Shown here: positions 17,499 through 25,604 of the stretch, piece by piece
Layout of the letters: every line of letters starts with the position of its first letter
Numbering within the stretch: position 1 is the stretch's first letter
Assembly: GCA_036725605.1 (NCBI GenBank)
Contig: DAIMDW010000028.1
Coordinates: 18,839-82,838 of the forward strand
DNA length: 64,000 nucleotides
Source of the DNA: CALBTQ01 sp036725605
Lineage (GTDB): Bacteria > Lernaellota > Lernaellaia > Lernaellales > Lernaellaceae
Reading direction: 5' to 3'
Translations under genes and position numbers: made by a program
The notes under the pieces: model-generated
Database searches by the model: none
Seen by the model: only the letters and a program-made list of their open reading frames with translations
What the model was told of the DNA's origin: nothing

Positions 17499-18350
17499 CT
17501 ACTCCCTGTCGGCCTTCGCCTTGAGCGCCGCCAGCCAGGCGTAGGGCACATGCAGATCGCCCATACCGCTGCCCAGTTGGATGTCGGGCTTGGTCTGCCC
17601 GTGATAATCCGAACCGCCGGTCGGCAACAGGTGATGACGTCGGGCGATGTCGTTGTAGATCAACACCTGCGCCGGCAGGTGCGTGCTGTACAGAACCTCC
17701 AGCCCGACCAGCCCCAGCGCGACCAGATCGCCCACCGCTTCATCCAACTCCAGCGGCGACCACTTGTACAGGCCCGGATGCGCCAGCACCGGCAGCCCGC
17801 CCGCCTGAAGAATCAGGGACACCGATTCCTCGGGCGTGAAACGGAACTTGGGCACGTAAGCCTTGCCCTTGCGATCCAGGTAGATGTCGAAGGCCTCCTG
17901 CACCGTGGCGACCGCGCCTTTCTTGAGCAGCACCCGCGCAAAATGCGGGCGGCCAACCACGTCGCCGCCGGCTTCGGCGCGCACCTCGTCGAGGGTCATC
18001 TCGATGCCCAGTTCGTTGAAGCGTTCGATGATCCGGTCGTTGCGTTCGGCGCGCACCTGCTTGGCCCAGGCCAGTTTTTCGGCCAGATGATCGTTGTCGC
18101 CAGCGATGAAATAGCCGAGCACGTGCACCGTCTTGCCGCGCAAATCGGTGGAAAGCTCGACGCCGGGCACGACCTCGAAATTCATCTCCGCACCGGCGGC
18201 CAGTCCTTCCGCGACGCCGTCGATCGTGTCGTGATCGGTAATCGCCACCGCGCCCAAACCGCTGTCCCGTGCCAACTGCACCAACTGCGTCGGGGTGAGC
18301 GAACCGTCCGACGCGGTCGTGTGCGCATGCAGGTCAATCAATTTTTCCAT
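17499..18350 (-). CDS. PHP-domain metal-dependent phosphoesterase (TrpH/RnaAM-like)
   Basis: 283 residues covering a complete PHP domain. Metal-binding motifs are visible in order: DLHAHTTASDG near the N-terminus, AITDHDT, GVELS, GRPHFARVLL, LAHPGLYK and GGSDYHG near the end. Family members related to TrpH hydrolyse 3',5'-bisphosphonucleotides and/or act as 5'-3' exonucleases on short RNAs. Three bases separate it from queC and from the upstream membrane-protein gene, so it is co-transcribed. Substrate cannot be told from sequence. Confidence 0.9.
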   Translation of the reverse strand: MEKLIDLHAHTTASDGSLTPTQLVQLARDSGLGAVAITDHDTIDGVAEGLAAGAEMNFEVVPGVELSTDLRGKTVHVLGYFIAGDNDHLAEKLAWAKQVRAERNDRIIERFNELGIEMTLDEVRAEAGGDVVGRPHFARVLLKKGAVATVQEAFDIYLDRKGKAYVPKFRFTPEESVSLILQAGGLPVLAHPGLYKWSPLELDEAVGDLVALGLVGLEVLYSTHLPAQVLIYNDIARRHHLLPTGGSDYHGQTKPDIQLGSGMGDLHVPYAWLAALKAKADRE

Positions 18351-18353
18351 CGG

Positions 18354-19175
18354 TTAAATATCCACGTGGAACAGGCCTTTCATCGAAAGGCCGAAAAGAA
18401 TGGACAACACGAAATACACGATGATCCAGTGCATCTCCCAGCCCAGAACGTTCATTTCCACGCCGGGATAATTCACGTTGACGACGGTGATGGCGCCGTC
18501 GAGTTTTTGCTCGCCGGGGTACAGCAGACCGTCCCAGAAGTTGCCGTTGTGCCGTTGCGGGGCCAGTCGCCTGAGGCGATCGGCGTCGCCGACGACGAAC
18601 CGCTTGGTGGCCGTTTGTCCGCCCACGTCGATCGTCAGCGTGTGTTCGCCCGGCGTCAGCGCCTTCACGCGCCAGGCGATTTCGCCGCTCAGCGGTTGGC
18701 GCACGGCGGCGGTCTGCACCTGCACGCCCTCGTCGGCGGTCATCGTCGCGGGCGTCTCGAACAGGTTGACCTTCTGGTCGACCCGCACGTTGATCACCGC
18801 TTCCTCGCCGACCTGATAGGGCCGGTAGCCGTACCAGAAGTTGAGCTGCACCAGCAGCAGCAGCACCGGCACGATCATCACCGCCAACGGCCGCAACTGG
18901 TGCGCCATGTACACCGCGTTCCAGCGCAGGATGTTGCCGATCGACTTGAGCAGCACGCCCAGGCTGTCTTTGTAGAGCATGATGGCCAGGAAGTGCGCCT
19001 TGATGCGGTCCTTGGCGCGCGTGATGCCGTCCTGGTTCGAGGTGTACTTATAGATGATCAGCATCAGCACGCCGGTCAGCACGCTGATGATGATCATGCC
19101 GGTCAGCGGCAATTTAACGAACGGTGCCATGACCAGGGAAAACGCCGCGCTCAGGCCGTTGGAAATTGTGAGCAT
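18354..19175 (-). CDS. Uncharacterised membrane protein, possibly YidC/Oxa1 (DUF106)-like
   Basis: 273 residues. One transmembrane helix near residues 23-42, a charged amphipathic stretch (RAKDRIKAHFLAIMLYKDSLGVLLKSIGNILRW), then a second helix near 94-116. A beta-rich extracytoplasmic domain (about 120-245, with INVRVDQKVNLFE and GEHTLTIDVGG) follows, and a final helix lies near 250-268. The helix / charged hairpin / helix arrangement recalls the YidC-EMC3-TMCO1 (DUF106) core, but this is a pattern resemblance, not a firm assignment. It lies in the operon with three AP-superfamily enzymes, 15 bases before the small-protein gene. Confidence 0.6.
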   Translation of the reverse strand: MLTISNGLSAAFSLVMAPFVKLPLTGMIIISVLTGVLMLIIYKYTSNQDGITRAKDRIKAHFLAIMLYKDSLGVLLKSIGNILRWNAVYMAHQLRPLAVMIVPVLLLLVQLNFWYGYRPYQVGEEAVINVRVDQKVNLFETPATMTADEGVQVQTAAVRQPLSGEIAWRVKALTPGEHTLTIDVGGQTATKRFVVGDADRLRRLAPQRHNGNFWDGLLYPGEQKLDGAITVVNVNYPGVEMNVLGWEMHWIIVYFVLSILFGLSMKGLFHVDI

Positions 19176-19190
19176 CTACCGTCGCATCCT

Positions 19191-19382
19191 TTAGCTGATG
19201 TAACCGAGCCCTTGCAGCTTCTTCTTGATTTCTTCTTCGCTGTCGCCTTCGCCGATCTGCGCCAGTTCCTTTTCCAGCACGTGGCTGACGAACTCCTCGA
19301 CCGACGCGTAGCCGGCCAGGTCGGCGAATTTCTTTACGCGCGCATACAGGTCCTTGTCCAGTTTCACTTTGGGTCCGAACAT
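19191..19382 (-). CDS. Small conserved protein, ribbon-helix-helix-like
   Basis: 63 residues, charged, no membrane segment. The sequence begins with a short strand (KVKLDKDLY), then a helix (ARVKKFADLAGY), a turn and a second helix (SVEEFVSHVLEKEL), the pattern of ribbon-helix-helix proteins, followed by an acidic helix and KLQGLGYIS. It lies 12 bases after the Tat-lipoprotein phosphodiesterase gene and 15 bases before the membrane-protein gene, so it is part of the operon. It could be a DNA-binding regulator or an antitoxin-like fold reused for another task; no toxin partner is seen. Confidence 0.65.
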   Translation of the reverse strand: MFGPKVKLDKDLYARVKKFADLAGYASVEEFVSHVLEKELAQIGEGDSEEEIKKKLQGLGYIS

Positions 19383-19394
19383 CCCCTTACCTCG

Positions 19395-21416
19395 CTATTT
19401 TCCCGTATAGATGTTTTTCCCGATCATATCCTTCGGCCGCGGCAGACCGAACAGTTCCAGAATCGTCACCGGCAGATCCACCAGCGACGCGCCGACCAGT
19501 TCGATGCGCCGGTTGGTGAACAGACTGCCCGGCACCTCTTCGGCGGCCATGCAGTGATCGCCGCCCCATTCGTCGGTGTTGGGCCGCAGCAGCGAGCCGC
19601 GCGGGAACTTGCCCAGCGCCGTTTCCCAACTGCCGCGATAGCCGCGCGCATAGCCGATCACCAGGTCGGGCGCGTTCTTGGCGTACTCGCCCTGGTAGAC
19701 CTCCGAGCCCTTGTACGCGTAGCTGATGACGTGCTTGCCGGTTTCCGGATCGACGACCTGCAGCAGCTTCTCGCGGATCTCGTTGAGCAGATTGTCGGCG
19801 TCGGAGGCGCCGACCACGCCCTTGCCCTCGCGGCCCACCAGATTCAGATACATGCTGTTGATGCCCAACGTGTACGCCTTGGTGCCCCACCAGTTGACGT
19901 TCTGCAGAAATTCCGAATCACGATCGGACGGATCGCGCAGCTTGACGTAACCGTTGTCCAGCAGCCACGTCGAGAGGTGAAACGACTTGTAGTACGGCGC
20001 GAAGCCGTGGTCGCTCATCACCATCAACGTGGTCTTGTCGTCGATCTTCTCCATCGCTTCGCCGAGAATCTTGTCGAAGCGTTCGTAGGTGTCGCGCACG
20101 ACATTCGTGAAGGCCTCGTCCTTCTCCGGCACGTAGGCCGGATGATCGTGGTCCATCGTGCGCCAGAACATGTGCGTGATCTGGTCGGAGCTGGAGAAGT
20201 AGAAAAACAGCAGGCCGTCCCGGAAACGGTCGAGCTCGTAGTGGTACAGGTCCAGCCGCTCGGCCAGCACCGTATGCGCCTGTTCGAGAAATTCCTTGTT
20301 GTCGAACACCTGCGAGGACAGCGCCTTGGTGTCCTCGGGAATGCCCTGCGTGTGGAACGGCCCGCCGCGCGCGTCGCACAGTTCGGCGGAATAATCCGAC
20401 GGCGTGGAAATGGGCATCGCCGGCTCGCGCGGATCGATGTTGATCGGCGAAACGTACAGCTTGAACGGTCGCACGCTCTTGAGCAGGAAGCGCACCATGC
20501 CCTTGACGGTGACCACCAGCGGCACCATCTCAAAGCGCAGTTGCACCCAGTCGGTCCATTCGCCGACCTGCAGCACGAACTGCTCGTCGCCGACTTCCAG
20601 CAACGCGGCGTCGGCGGTCGGGTCGATAAACACGTTGAACGGCACTTCCGAATCGGGCGCCGGATCGTTCTCCGCGACTTCGACGAAGGTGTTCTTCGGC
20701 CCGATGATCTTGCCTTTGACCCGCCCTTCGATCGCCTGCACCGGGTAGACGTTGCCGCCGGTGATCTCCTCGCCCTCGGCCAGTTGCGGCGGATCGTCGG
20801 TGAAGTACGAGAAGCTGCCGTAGCCGCCGTGCAGATCGGGCGTGCCCATGCCCGACAGCGAGCGGAACGGCCCCTCGACCGGCGGGTAGTTGCTGGGCAC
20901 GGCGAAGATCGTCGTGGGGATGCCCGCCTCGCCCAGGTACTCCCAGAACGCTTTGCCCTTGCGCATCAGCTTCACGCTGGCGCTGTCGCTGGGAATCATG
21001 TACTTGCCGATGTGCCAGAATTTCTCGGGCACTTCGGTTTTACTCGTCGACAGAAACGGCAGGTAGGTTTTCGGATCGCGATGAATGAAATCGAAGATGT
21101 CGTGCCCGCCGGGGTTCTTGCCGGTGATGAAGTTCGACCAGGCCACCGGGCTCTGCGGCGGAATCGACGTGCCCAACGCGCTAAAGCCGCCCGTCTCGGC
21201 CAGACGCGAGAAGTTGGGCAGCCGGCCTTCGTCCATCCACTGGCGCACCAGCAGCGGATCGAGGCCGTCGAAACCCACGACGATCACCCGCGTGCCGTCT
21301 TTGGTGGCCGTGGGCAAACTCACATTGCCTTCGTCGCCGCAGCCCAGGGCCAGGCCGGCCGTGCCGGCCGCCAGCCCTTGCAGGAATCGACGACGCGTTA
21401 TTTTTTCGCGGCTCAT
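19395..21416 (-). CDS. Alkaline-phosphatase-superfamily phosphodiesterase, Tat lipoprotein
   Basis: 673 residues from ATG 21416 (GGAGG upstream; ATGA overlap with the preceding gene). A longer frame upstream overlaps that gene and is rejected. The N-terminus is a twin-arginine signal (TRRRFLQGLAAGTAGLALGC) ending in a lipobox Cys. Alkaline-phosphatase-superfamily metal ligands follow: VVGFDGLDP, the nucleophile region SPVAWSNFITGKNPGGHDIFDF, VMSDHGFAPYY and GGDHCMA near the C-terminus. Related type I phosphodiesterases act on nucleotides or lipid/sugar phosphodiesters outside the cytoplasm. It is the third of three consecutive paralogues. Confidence 0.88.
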   Translation of the reverse strand: MSREKITRRRFLQGLAAGTAGLALGCGDEGNVSLPTATKDGTRVIVVGFDGLDPLLVRQWMDEGRLPNFSRLAETGGFSALGTSIPPQSPVAWSNFITGKNPGGHDIFDFIHRDPKTYLPFLSTSKTEVPEKFWHIGKYMIPSDSASVKLMRKGKAFWEYLGEAGIPTTIFAVPSNYPPVEGPFRSLSGMGTPDLHGGYGSFSYFTDDPPQLAEGEEITGGNVYPVQAIEGRVKGKIIGPKNTFVEVAENDPAPDSEVPFNVFIDPTADAALLEVGDEQFVLQVGEWTDWVQLRFEMVPLVVTVKGMVRFLLKSVRPFKLYVSPINIDPREPAMPISTPSDYSAELCDARGGPFHTQGIPEDTKALSSQVFDNKEFLEQAHTVLAERLDLYHYELDRFRDGLLFFYFSSSDQITHMFWRTMDHDHPAYVPEKDEAFTNVVRDTYERFDKILGEAMEKIDDKTTLMVMSDHGFAPYYKSFHLSTWLLDNGYVKLRDPSDRDSEFLQNVNWWGTKAYTLGINSMYLNLVGREGKGVVGASDADNLLNEIREKLLQVVDPETGKHVISYAYKGSEVYQGEYAKNAPDLVIGYARGYRGSWETALGKFPRGSLLRPNTDEWGGDHCMAAEEVPGSLFTNRRIELVGASLVDLPVTILELFGLPRPKDMIGKNIYTGK

Positions 21417-23524
21417 GACGCCGCCTCCTTTCCGGATTTTTTTTCTTGCAGCAGGGATGCGCCGTCCATGTATCCCGGCTTTTGCACGCCCAATAAGTAT
21501 AGCACCGTCGGCGCGATGTCCATAATCGACGGATCTTGATTGTCGAGTTTGAAGTTGGTGAACAACACGCCCGACGCCAGCCGCGGATCGACGCAATGAT
21601 CGCCGCTCCAGGCCTTGACGTTGTCGTCGATGACCGTGTCGTTGACCACGCCGGTCGTGCCGTCCCACCCGGCGCGATAACCGATGTTGTAACCGATGAT
21701 CAAATCCGGCGCGTTGCCTTTGTACGGGCCGGTGTACAGCTCCTCGGCGTCCCATACCTGGTTGATCGCCGTGGCGTTCTTTTCCGCGTCGTGCAGACCG
21801 GAGAGCTTGTCGATCAGTTCGCGGCGCAATGCGGCCGCTTCCTCGCCCGGTTCGACGATCCCGTGACGCTCGCGCCCCTTGATGTTCAGGTACATGCCGC
21901 CCAGGCCGACCTGATACGCCCGGGTTTTCGACCAGTCGACGTTCGAGAGCCACTTGCCGGACTTGCTTTCATCCTTAAGGAAGAGATAACCGTTCTGATG
22001 CAGCCACGAGTTGAGGTTGATGCCGCGGTTGAACGGCTTGAAGCCGTGGTCGCTCATCACGAAGAGCACGTCGTTCTTCTTCAGCTTCTTGATCGTACGC
22101 GCCAGCAGCGCGTCCATTTTCTTATACAGATCCAGCACGGCCGTTTCGCCGGCCGGCGAGCGTTCCTTGCCGCGCAATGCGGGGTGATCGTCGACCAGAT
22201 AGCGGAAGAACATATGTTGAATGCGGTCGGTGCCGTCGAACACGCACACGACCAGGCCGCTCTTGGTTTTGGCCAGCGCGTCATTGAACATCTTCTCGCG
22301 TTCGTCGTTGATCAGGTACGTCTCTTCGAGGAACAGCTCGTCGCTGATCAGCCCCTCGTTGAGCACCCAGGTGTCTTCGGCGAGGCCCAGGTTGGCATAG
22401 GGGCCGTTGAGCTTGGACAGGTACATCGAATACGCCGCCGGGTGGCTGATGGGAAACGCCGGTTTTTCCGGATCGAGGTTGATCGGCGAGACGTACAGCG
22501 CCGGTTCGCCCGCGTAGCGCGTCAGCAGGAACCGCGCGATGCCGTTGACCTTGATGCGCAGACTGGCCTGGAACGACAAACGCACCCACTCGGTGAATTT
22601 GCCTTCTTCCAGCACGATTTCGCGGTCGGGCAGCTTCAACGTGCGCGCGCCGTTCTTGCCGTCGAGCAGCGTGAAAGGAATCTTCATTTCCGGCGCGCTT
22701 TCGAGCAGCGCGTCGGGCGGACCGAGCAACTCGCCCTCGTAGCCCGCGCCGTTTTTCTTCAACGGCAGAATGACGCCGCCCTCTTCCACCGCGTCGGTCC
22801 ATTCCTTGGTCGTGTAGAAGCTGAAGGTGCCCTGGCTGCCGCGAATGTCGGGCACGCACATGCCCGACAGCGACACGCCGTTGAATTTCTCCGGCGGGAA
22901 GGTGATCGGCACGCGCAACACCGTCGAGAAAATGCCGTGCTCGCCCAGCACCACCCAGAACGGCTTGCTTTTGCGCAGCAGCCGGATTTCCGGTTTGCTC
23001 AGCGGAATGGTGTATTTGCCGAGCTTGATCTTGCGTTGCGCGTCGCCGATGTAGGCCGACGACAGCGTCGGCAGATAAGTGCGCGTGTCGCGCGAGAGAA
23101 AATCGTAGATGTTGTGCCGGCCCGGATTCGCGCCGGTCATGAAGCTCGACCACGCCACCGGGCTGACCGACGGAAACGTGGTGCGCAGGCGATGAAAGCC
23201 GCCGTCCTCCGCGAGTTTCTTGAAGGTAGGCAGATGCCCCTGCTCCATCCACCGCTCGGCCAGTTGCGGGTCCATGCCGTCCAGGCCGAGCACGACCACG
23301 CGCTTGACCTTCGCATGGCGTAGCGCGCGGCGGCTCTTGAGCCACACGTAGATGAAACGCAGCGGCCAGATCGCCAGCGAAAACAGCGCCACGAAAAAGG
23401 TGGCGATCAAAAAGAAGAAGCTGGTGATGAACGCGAAGCCGGCCCCCGGTCCGACGTAGGCGTGCGCCGGGGCGGCCGCGAGCATGGCCAGCAGGAACAG
23501 ACTTATCGCAACGATTCTTCGCAT
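21413..23524 (-). CDS. Alkaline-phosphatase-superfamily phosphodiesterase, membrane-anchored
   Basis: 703 residues from ATG 23524, overlapping the previous stop codon (TGATG). A signal peptide (MRRIVAISLFLLAMLAAAPAHA) is followed by YVGPGAGF and a long hydrophobic segment (about 30-65), which anchors the enzyme in the membrane. The catalytic domain repeats the pattern of its neighbour: VLGLDGMDP, SPVAWSSFMTGANPGRHNIYDF, VMSDHGFKPFN and WSGDHCVDP. It is clearly a paralogue of the Tat-lipoprotein enzyme downstream, with the same domain length. Substrate unknown. Confidence 0.88.
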   Translation of the reverse strand: MRRIVAISLFLLAMLAAAPAHAYVGPGAGFAFITSFFFLIATFFVALFSLAIWPLRFIYVWLKSRRALRHAKVKRVVVLGLDGMDPQLAERWMEQGHLPTFKKLAEDGGFHRLRTTFPSVSPVAWSSFMTGANPGRHNIYDFLSRDTRTYLPTLSSAYIGDAQRKIKLGKYTIPLSKPEIRLLRKSKPFWVVLGEHGIFSTVLRVPITFPPEKFNGVSLSGMCVPDIRGSQGTFSFYTTKEWTDAVEEGGVILPLKKNGAGYEGELLGPPDALLESAPEMKIPFTLLDGKNGARTLKLPDREIVLEEGKFTEWVRLSFQASLRIKVNGIARFLLTRYAGEPALYVSPINLDPEKPAFPISHPAAYSMYLSKLNGPYANLGLAEDTWVLNEGLISDELFLEETYLINDEREKMFNDALAKTKSGLVVCVFDGTDRIQHMFFRYLVDDHPALRGKERSPAGETAVLDLYKKMDALLARTIKKLKKNDVLFVMSDHGFKPFNRGINLNSWLHQNGYLFLKDESKSGKWLSNVDWSKTRAYQVGLGGMYLNIKGRERHGIVEPGEEAAALRRELIDKLSGLHDAEKNATAINQVWDAEELYTGPYKGNAPDLIIGYNIGYRAGWDGTTGVVNDTVIDDNVKAWSGDHCVDPRLASGVLFTNFKLDNQDPSIMDIAPTVLYLLGVQKPGYMDGASLLQEKKSGKEAAS

Positions 23525-24825
23525 CAGTTTAAATGCTCCAGCACCAGGCCGGCGACCTGGGTGATGTGCGGCACCTCGTCCACGTTCTTGGTCGTCCATA
23601 AAAAGGCGTCGTCCTGGTTGTGCATGCCGTTCAATCCGAAATGGCCGAACACCTCCGGGCGGTCGATCGCGCCCTTGAAGTCGAAACCATTAATCGACAC
23701 CGCCACCAGATCCGGCGCCTGCGCGACCAACGGACCATGATACGCCTCTTCGCGATGGAAGTAACGGCGCACGAGTTTTTTGCCGTCGTATTCCAGTTCG
23801 TTCAGCGCGGCTTTCACGTCCTCGATCACCTTCGGCGCGTCGGCCGGCGCGACCTTCCCTTTGGGGAAACGATCGCTGGTGTGCACGTAGATCCGGTTCG
23901 GATCGAGCACGAACACCTTGGACGCCTCGCTGATCTGATTCAGGTCGCTGGGCGGATCGGCCGCGAAGGCGACCAGGCCCTTTTCCATCAGAAAACGGTT
24001 GAGCGCCACTTCTTTTTCCAGGGCGCAAAAACCGTGATCACTCAATAAAATCAGGCCCGACAGGCTGTCGTCCTTGGTCAGCTTGACGTACCGGTCGGCC
24101 ATTTCGCCGACGAACGCGTCGACCTGCCGGTAGTAGTCGATGCACTTTTCGTGCAGTTCGTGAGCGGGATCGGTCAGCGCATGCCAGAGGTAATGGTGCA
24201 GCCGGTCGGTGCCGGTGACGACCACCTCGAAGAAATCCCACTCCTCTTCGTCCCACAGCATCGCCGCGGCCTGCTTGCGCGTCTCCAGCGTGTGGAACAA
24301 CTCGCGCAGCGCCAGCGGATGATTGCGCCGCGCCGTGTTGGTGTCGATGTCGATCTCGTAGTTCATCTTGCGCAGCTTGGCGATGTACTTGGCCGGAAAA
24401 ACGGCCTTGAACAGCTCGATCGCCACGAAGCCGCTGACCAGCGCCCCGGACAGCCGCCGCGCCGGGTACGTGCCGGGCTGGTTGAGCACCACGCTGCGTT
24501 TGCCCTTTTGCTCCAGCGTCTCCCAGATCGTCGGGGCCTTGAGGCTGCCGTAATTGGGGAAGGTCAGGTCGTAGCCGCCGGGCAGCAAATCGGTGAAACC
24601 GAAAATGCCGTGGCTGCCCGCATCCGCACCGGTCATGAAACTGGGCCAACTGACCGCCGAGATTTCCGGCACGGTCACTTCCATCCGCCGCAGATTGCCT
24701 TTGGCGAAAATGTCCTTCATGCGCGGCAGCACGCCCTGCTCCATGAGTTGGCCGAGCAAGGTATGCGGCACGCCGTCCAGCCCGACGACCACCGCTTTGT
24801 TTTTCTTCCGCGAGAACAGGCTCAT
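23524..24825 (-). CDS. Alkaline-phosphatase-superfamily phosphodiesterase, no export signal
   Basis: 433 residues, shorter than its two paralogues and without signal peptide or membrane helix, so probably cytoplasmic or peripheral. Motifs: VVGLDGVPH, SWPSFMTGADAGSHGIFGF, LLSDHGFCALE and a C-terminal GMHNQDDAF in place of the GDHC motif of the other two. It lacks the roughly 200-residue insertion that the longer paralogues carry between the nucleophile and the DHG motif. It is the first gene of the seven-gene minus-strand operon running down to queC. Confidence 0.87.
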   Translation of the reverse strand: MSLFSRKKNKAVVVGLDGVPHTLLGQLMEQGVLPRMKDIFAKGNLRRMEVTVPEISAVSWPSFMTGADAGSHGIFGFTDLLPGGYDLTFPNYGSLKAPTIWETLEQKGKRSVVLNQPGTYPARRLSGALVSGFVAIELFKAVFPAKYIAKLRKMNYEIDIDTNTARRNHPLALRELFHTLETRKQAAAMLWDEEEWDFFEVVVTGTDRLHHYLWHALTDPAHELHEKCIDYYRQVDAFVGEMADRYVKLTKDDSLSGLILLSDHGFCALEKEVALNRFLMEKGLVAFAADPPSDLNQISEASKVFVLDPNRIYVHTSDRFPKGKVAPADAPKVIEDVKAALNELEYDGKKLVRRYFHREEAYHGPLVAQAPDLVAVSINGFDFKGAIDRPEVFGHFGLNGMHNQDDAFLWTTKNVDEVPHITQVAGLVLEHLN

Positions 24826-24969
24826 GCGCTTCTCCAGGTGCTGAAATCAAACGCCAAACAGTACTTGGGTTGACCAAGAAAAACAAGAGGGCATTTGCGA
24901 TTCAATCTCACAAATGAACCTAACCATTCGCCGCAAAACTGCCAAGATGCACCCCCCTTGCGTATGTTC

Positions 24970-24998
24970 TTGAACCGCGCGAAGGCTCCCGGTAGGAT
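24970..24998 (+). promoter_or_regulatory. Sigma-70-type promoter of DUF4390-ntrY
   Basis: TTGAAC (24970-24975), a 17-base spacer and TAGGAT (24993-24998), 24 bases before the DUF4390 start. The divergent AP-phosphodiesterase operon starts on the other side of the same 197-base gap; its promoter was not recognised. Confidence 0.6.
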
Positions 24999-25022
24999 AG
25001 GACAACTCTCTACGGAAAGCGG

Positions 25023-25604
25023 ATGACGAAAAAACGCCTTGTTTTTGTCCTTATCCTCTGCCTGGCGCTGGGCGGCGCCACGATCGCCGAGGCCAAGGCG
25101 CGCATCGAGGGAACATCTTGCAGCCGCAACGGCCAGGTGTTCTCGGTGCACTTCCACGTCGTCGAGGCGTTCACGCCGGACATGGAGCGGGCGATTTTAT
25201 CCGGCATTCCGCACACTTTCATTTACCATTTCGAGATCATGCGCGTCGTGCCGGCCTGGCCCAACATCCGCATCCATCATTGGCAGGTGCGCCGGTCGCT
25301 ACGCTACGACACGCTCAAGAAAACCTACACGGTCGATTTCGGCGACGGCAACCGGCCCAAACAGGCCGACAGTCTCGACGAAGCGAAAAAGATGATGACC
25401 GAGTTCGTCGACTATCCGGTCGCGGTCAGCACCTCGCTGGATCGGTCCTTTAAATATTACGTACGCATCAAGGCCCAGCTCGATCCGGTTAAATGGCCGC
25501 TGATGCTGGACAAGATTTTCTTCTTCGTCAGCATGTGGGATTTCGAAACCGACTGGGTGCAGATCGATCTGCCGTTGGATGAGGCGCAGGGCGATGGCCG
25601 GTAA
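25023..25604 (+). CDS. DUF4390 family exported protein
   Basis: 193 residues with a signal peptide (MTKKRLVFVLILCLALGGATIAEA). The body is beta-rich, with features seen in DUF4390 proteins: FHVVEAFTPDMERAILSGIPHTFIYHFEI, RSLRYDTLKKTYTV and the end FFVSMWDFETDWVQIDLPL. In proteobacteria this family is commonly encoded just before an NtrY-type kinase, as here, where the two genes overlap by 11 bases. It may act as a periplasmic accessory of the kinase; its function is not known. Confidence 0.85.
   Translation: MTKKRLVFVLILCLALGGATIAEAKARIEGTSCSRNGQVFSVHFHVVEAFTPDMERAILSGIPHTFIYHFEIMRVVPAWPNIRIHHWQVRRSLRYDTLKKTYTVDFGDGNRPKQADSLDEAKKMMTEFVDYPVAVSTSLDRSFKYYVRIKAQLDPVKWPLMLDKIFFFVSMWDFETDWVQIDLPLDEAQGDGR

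Noticed and set aside
16998..21539. A 1513-codon open frame on the plus strand across queC to the AP-phosphodiesterases
   Set aside because: It is antisense to five well-supported genes and its product is a His/Arg/Val-rich sequence typical of reversed GC-rich codons, with no domain.
21417..21953. N-terminal extension of the Tat-lipoprotein phosphodiesterase
   Set aside because: It would overlap the preceding gene by over 500 bases and would bury the Tat signal internally.
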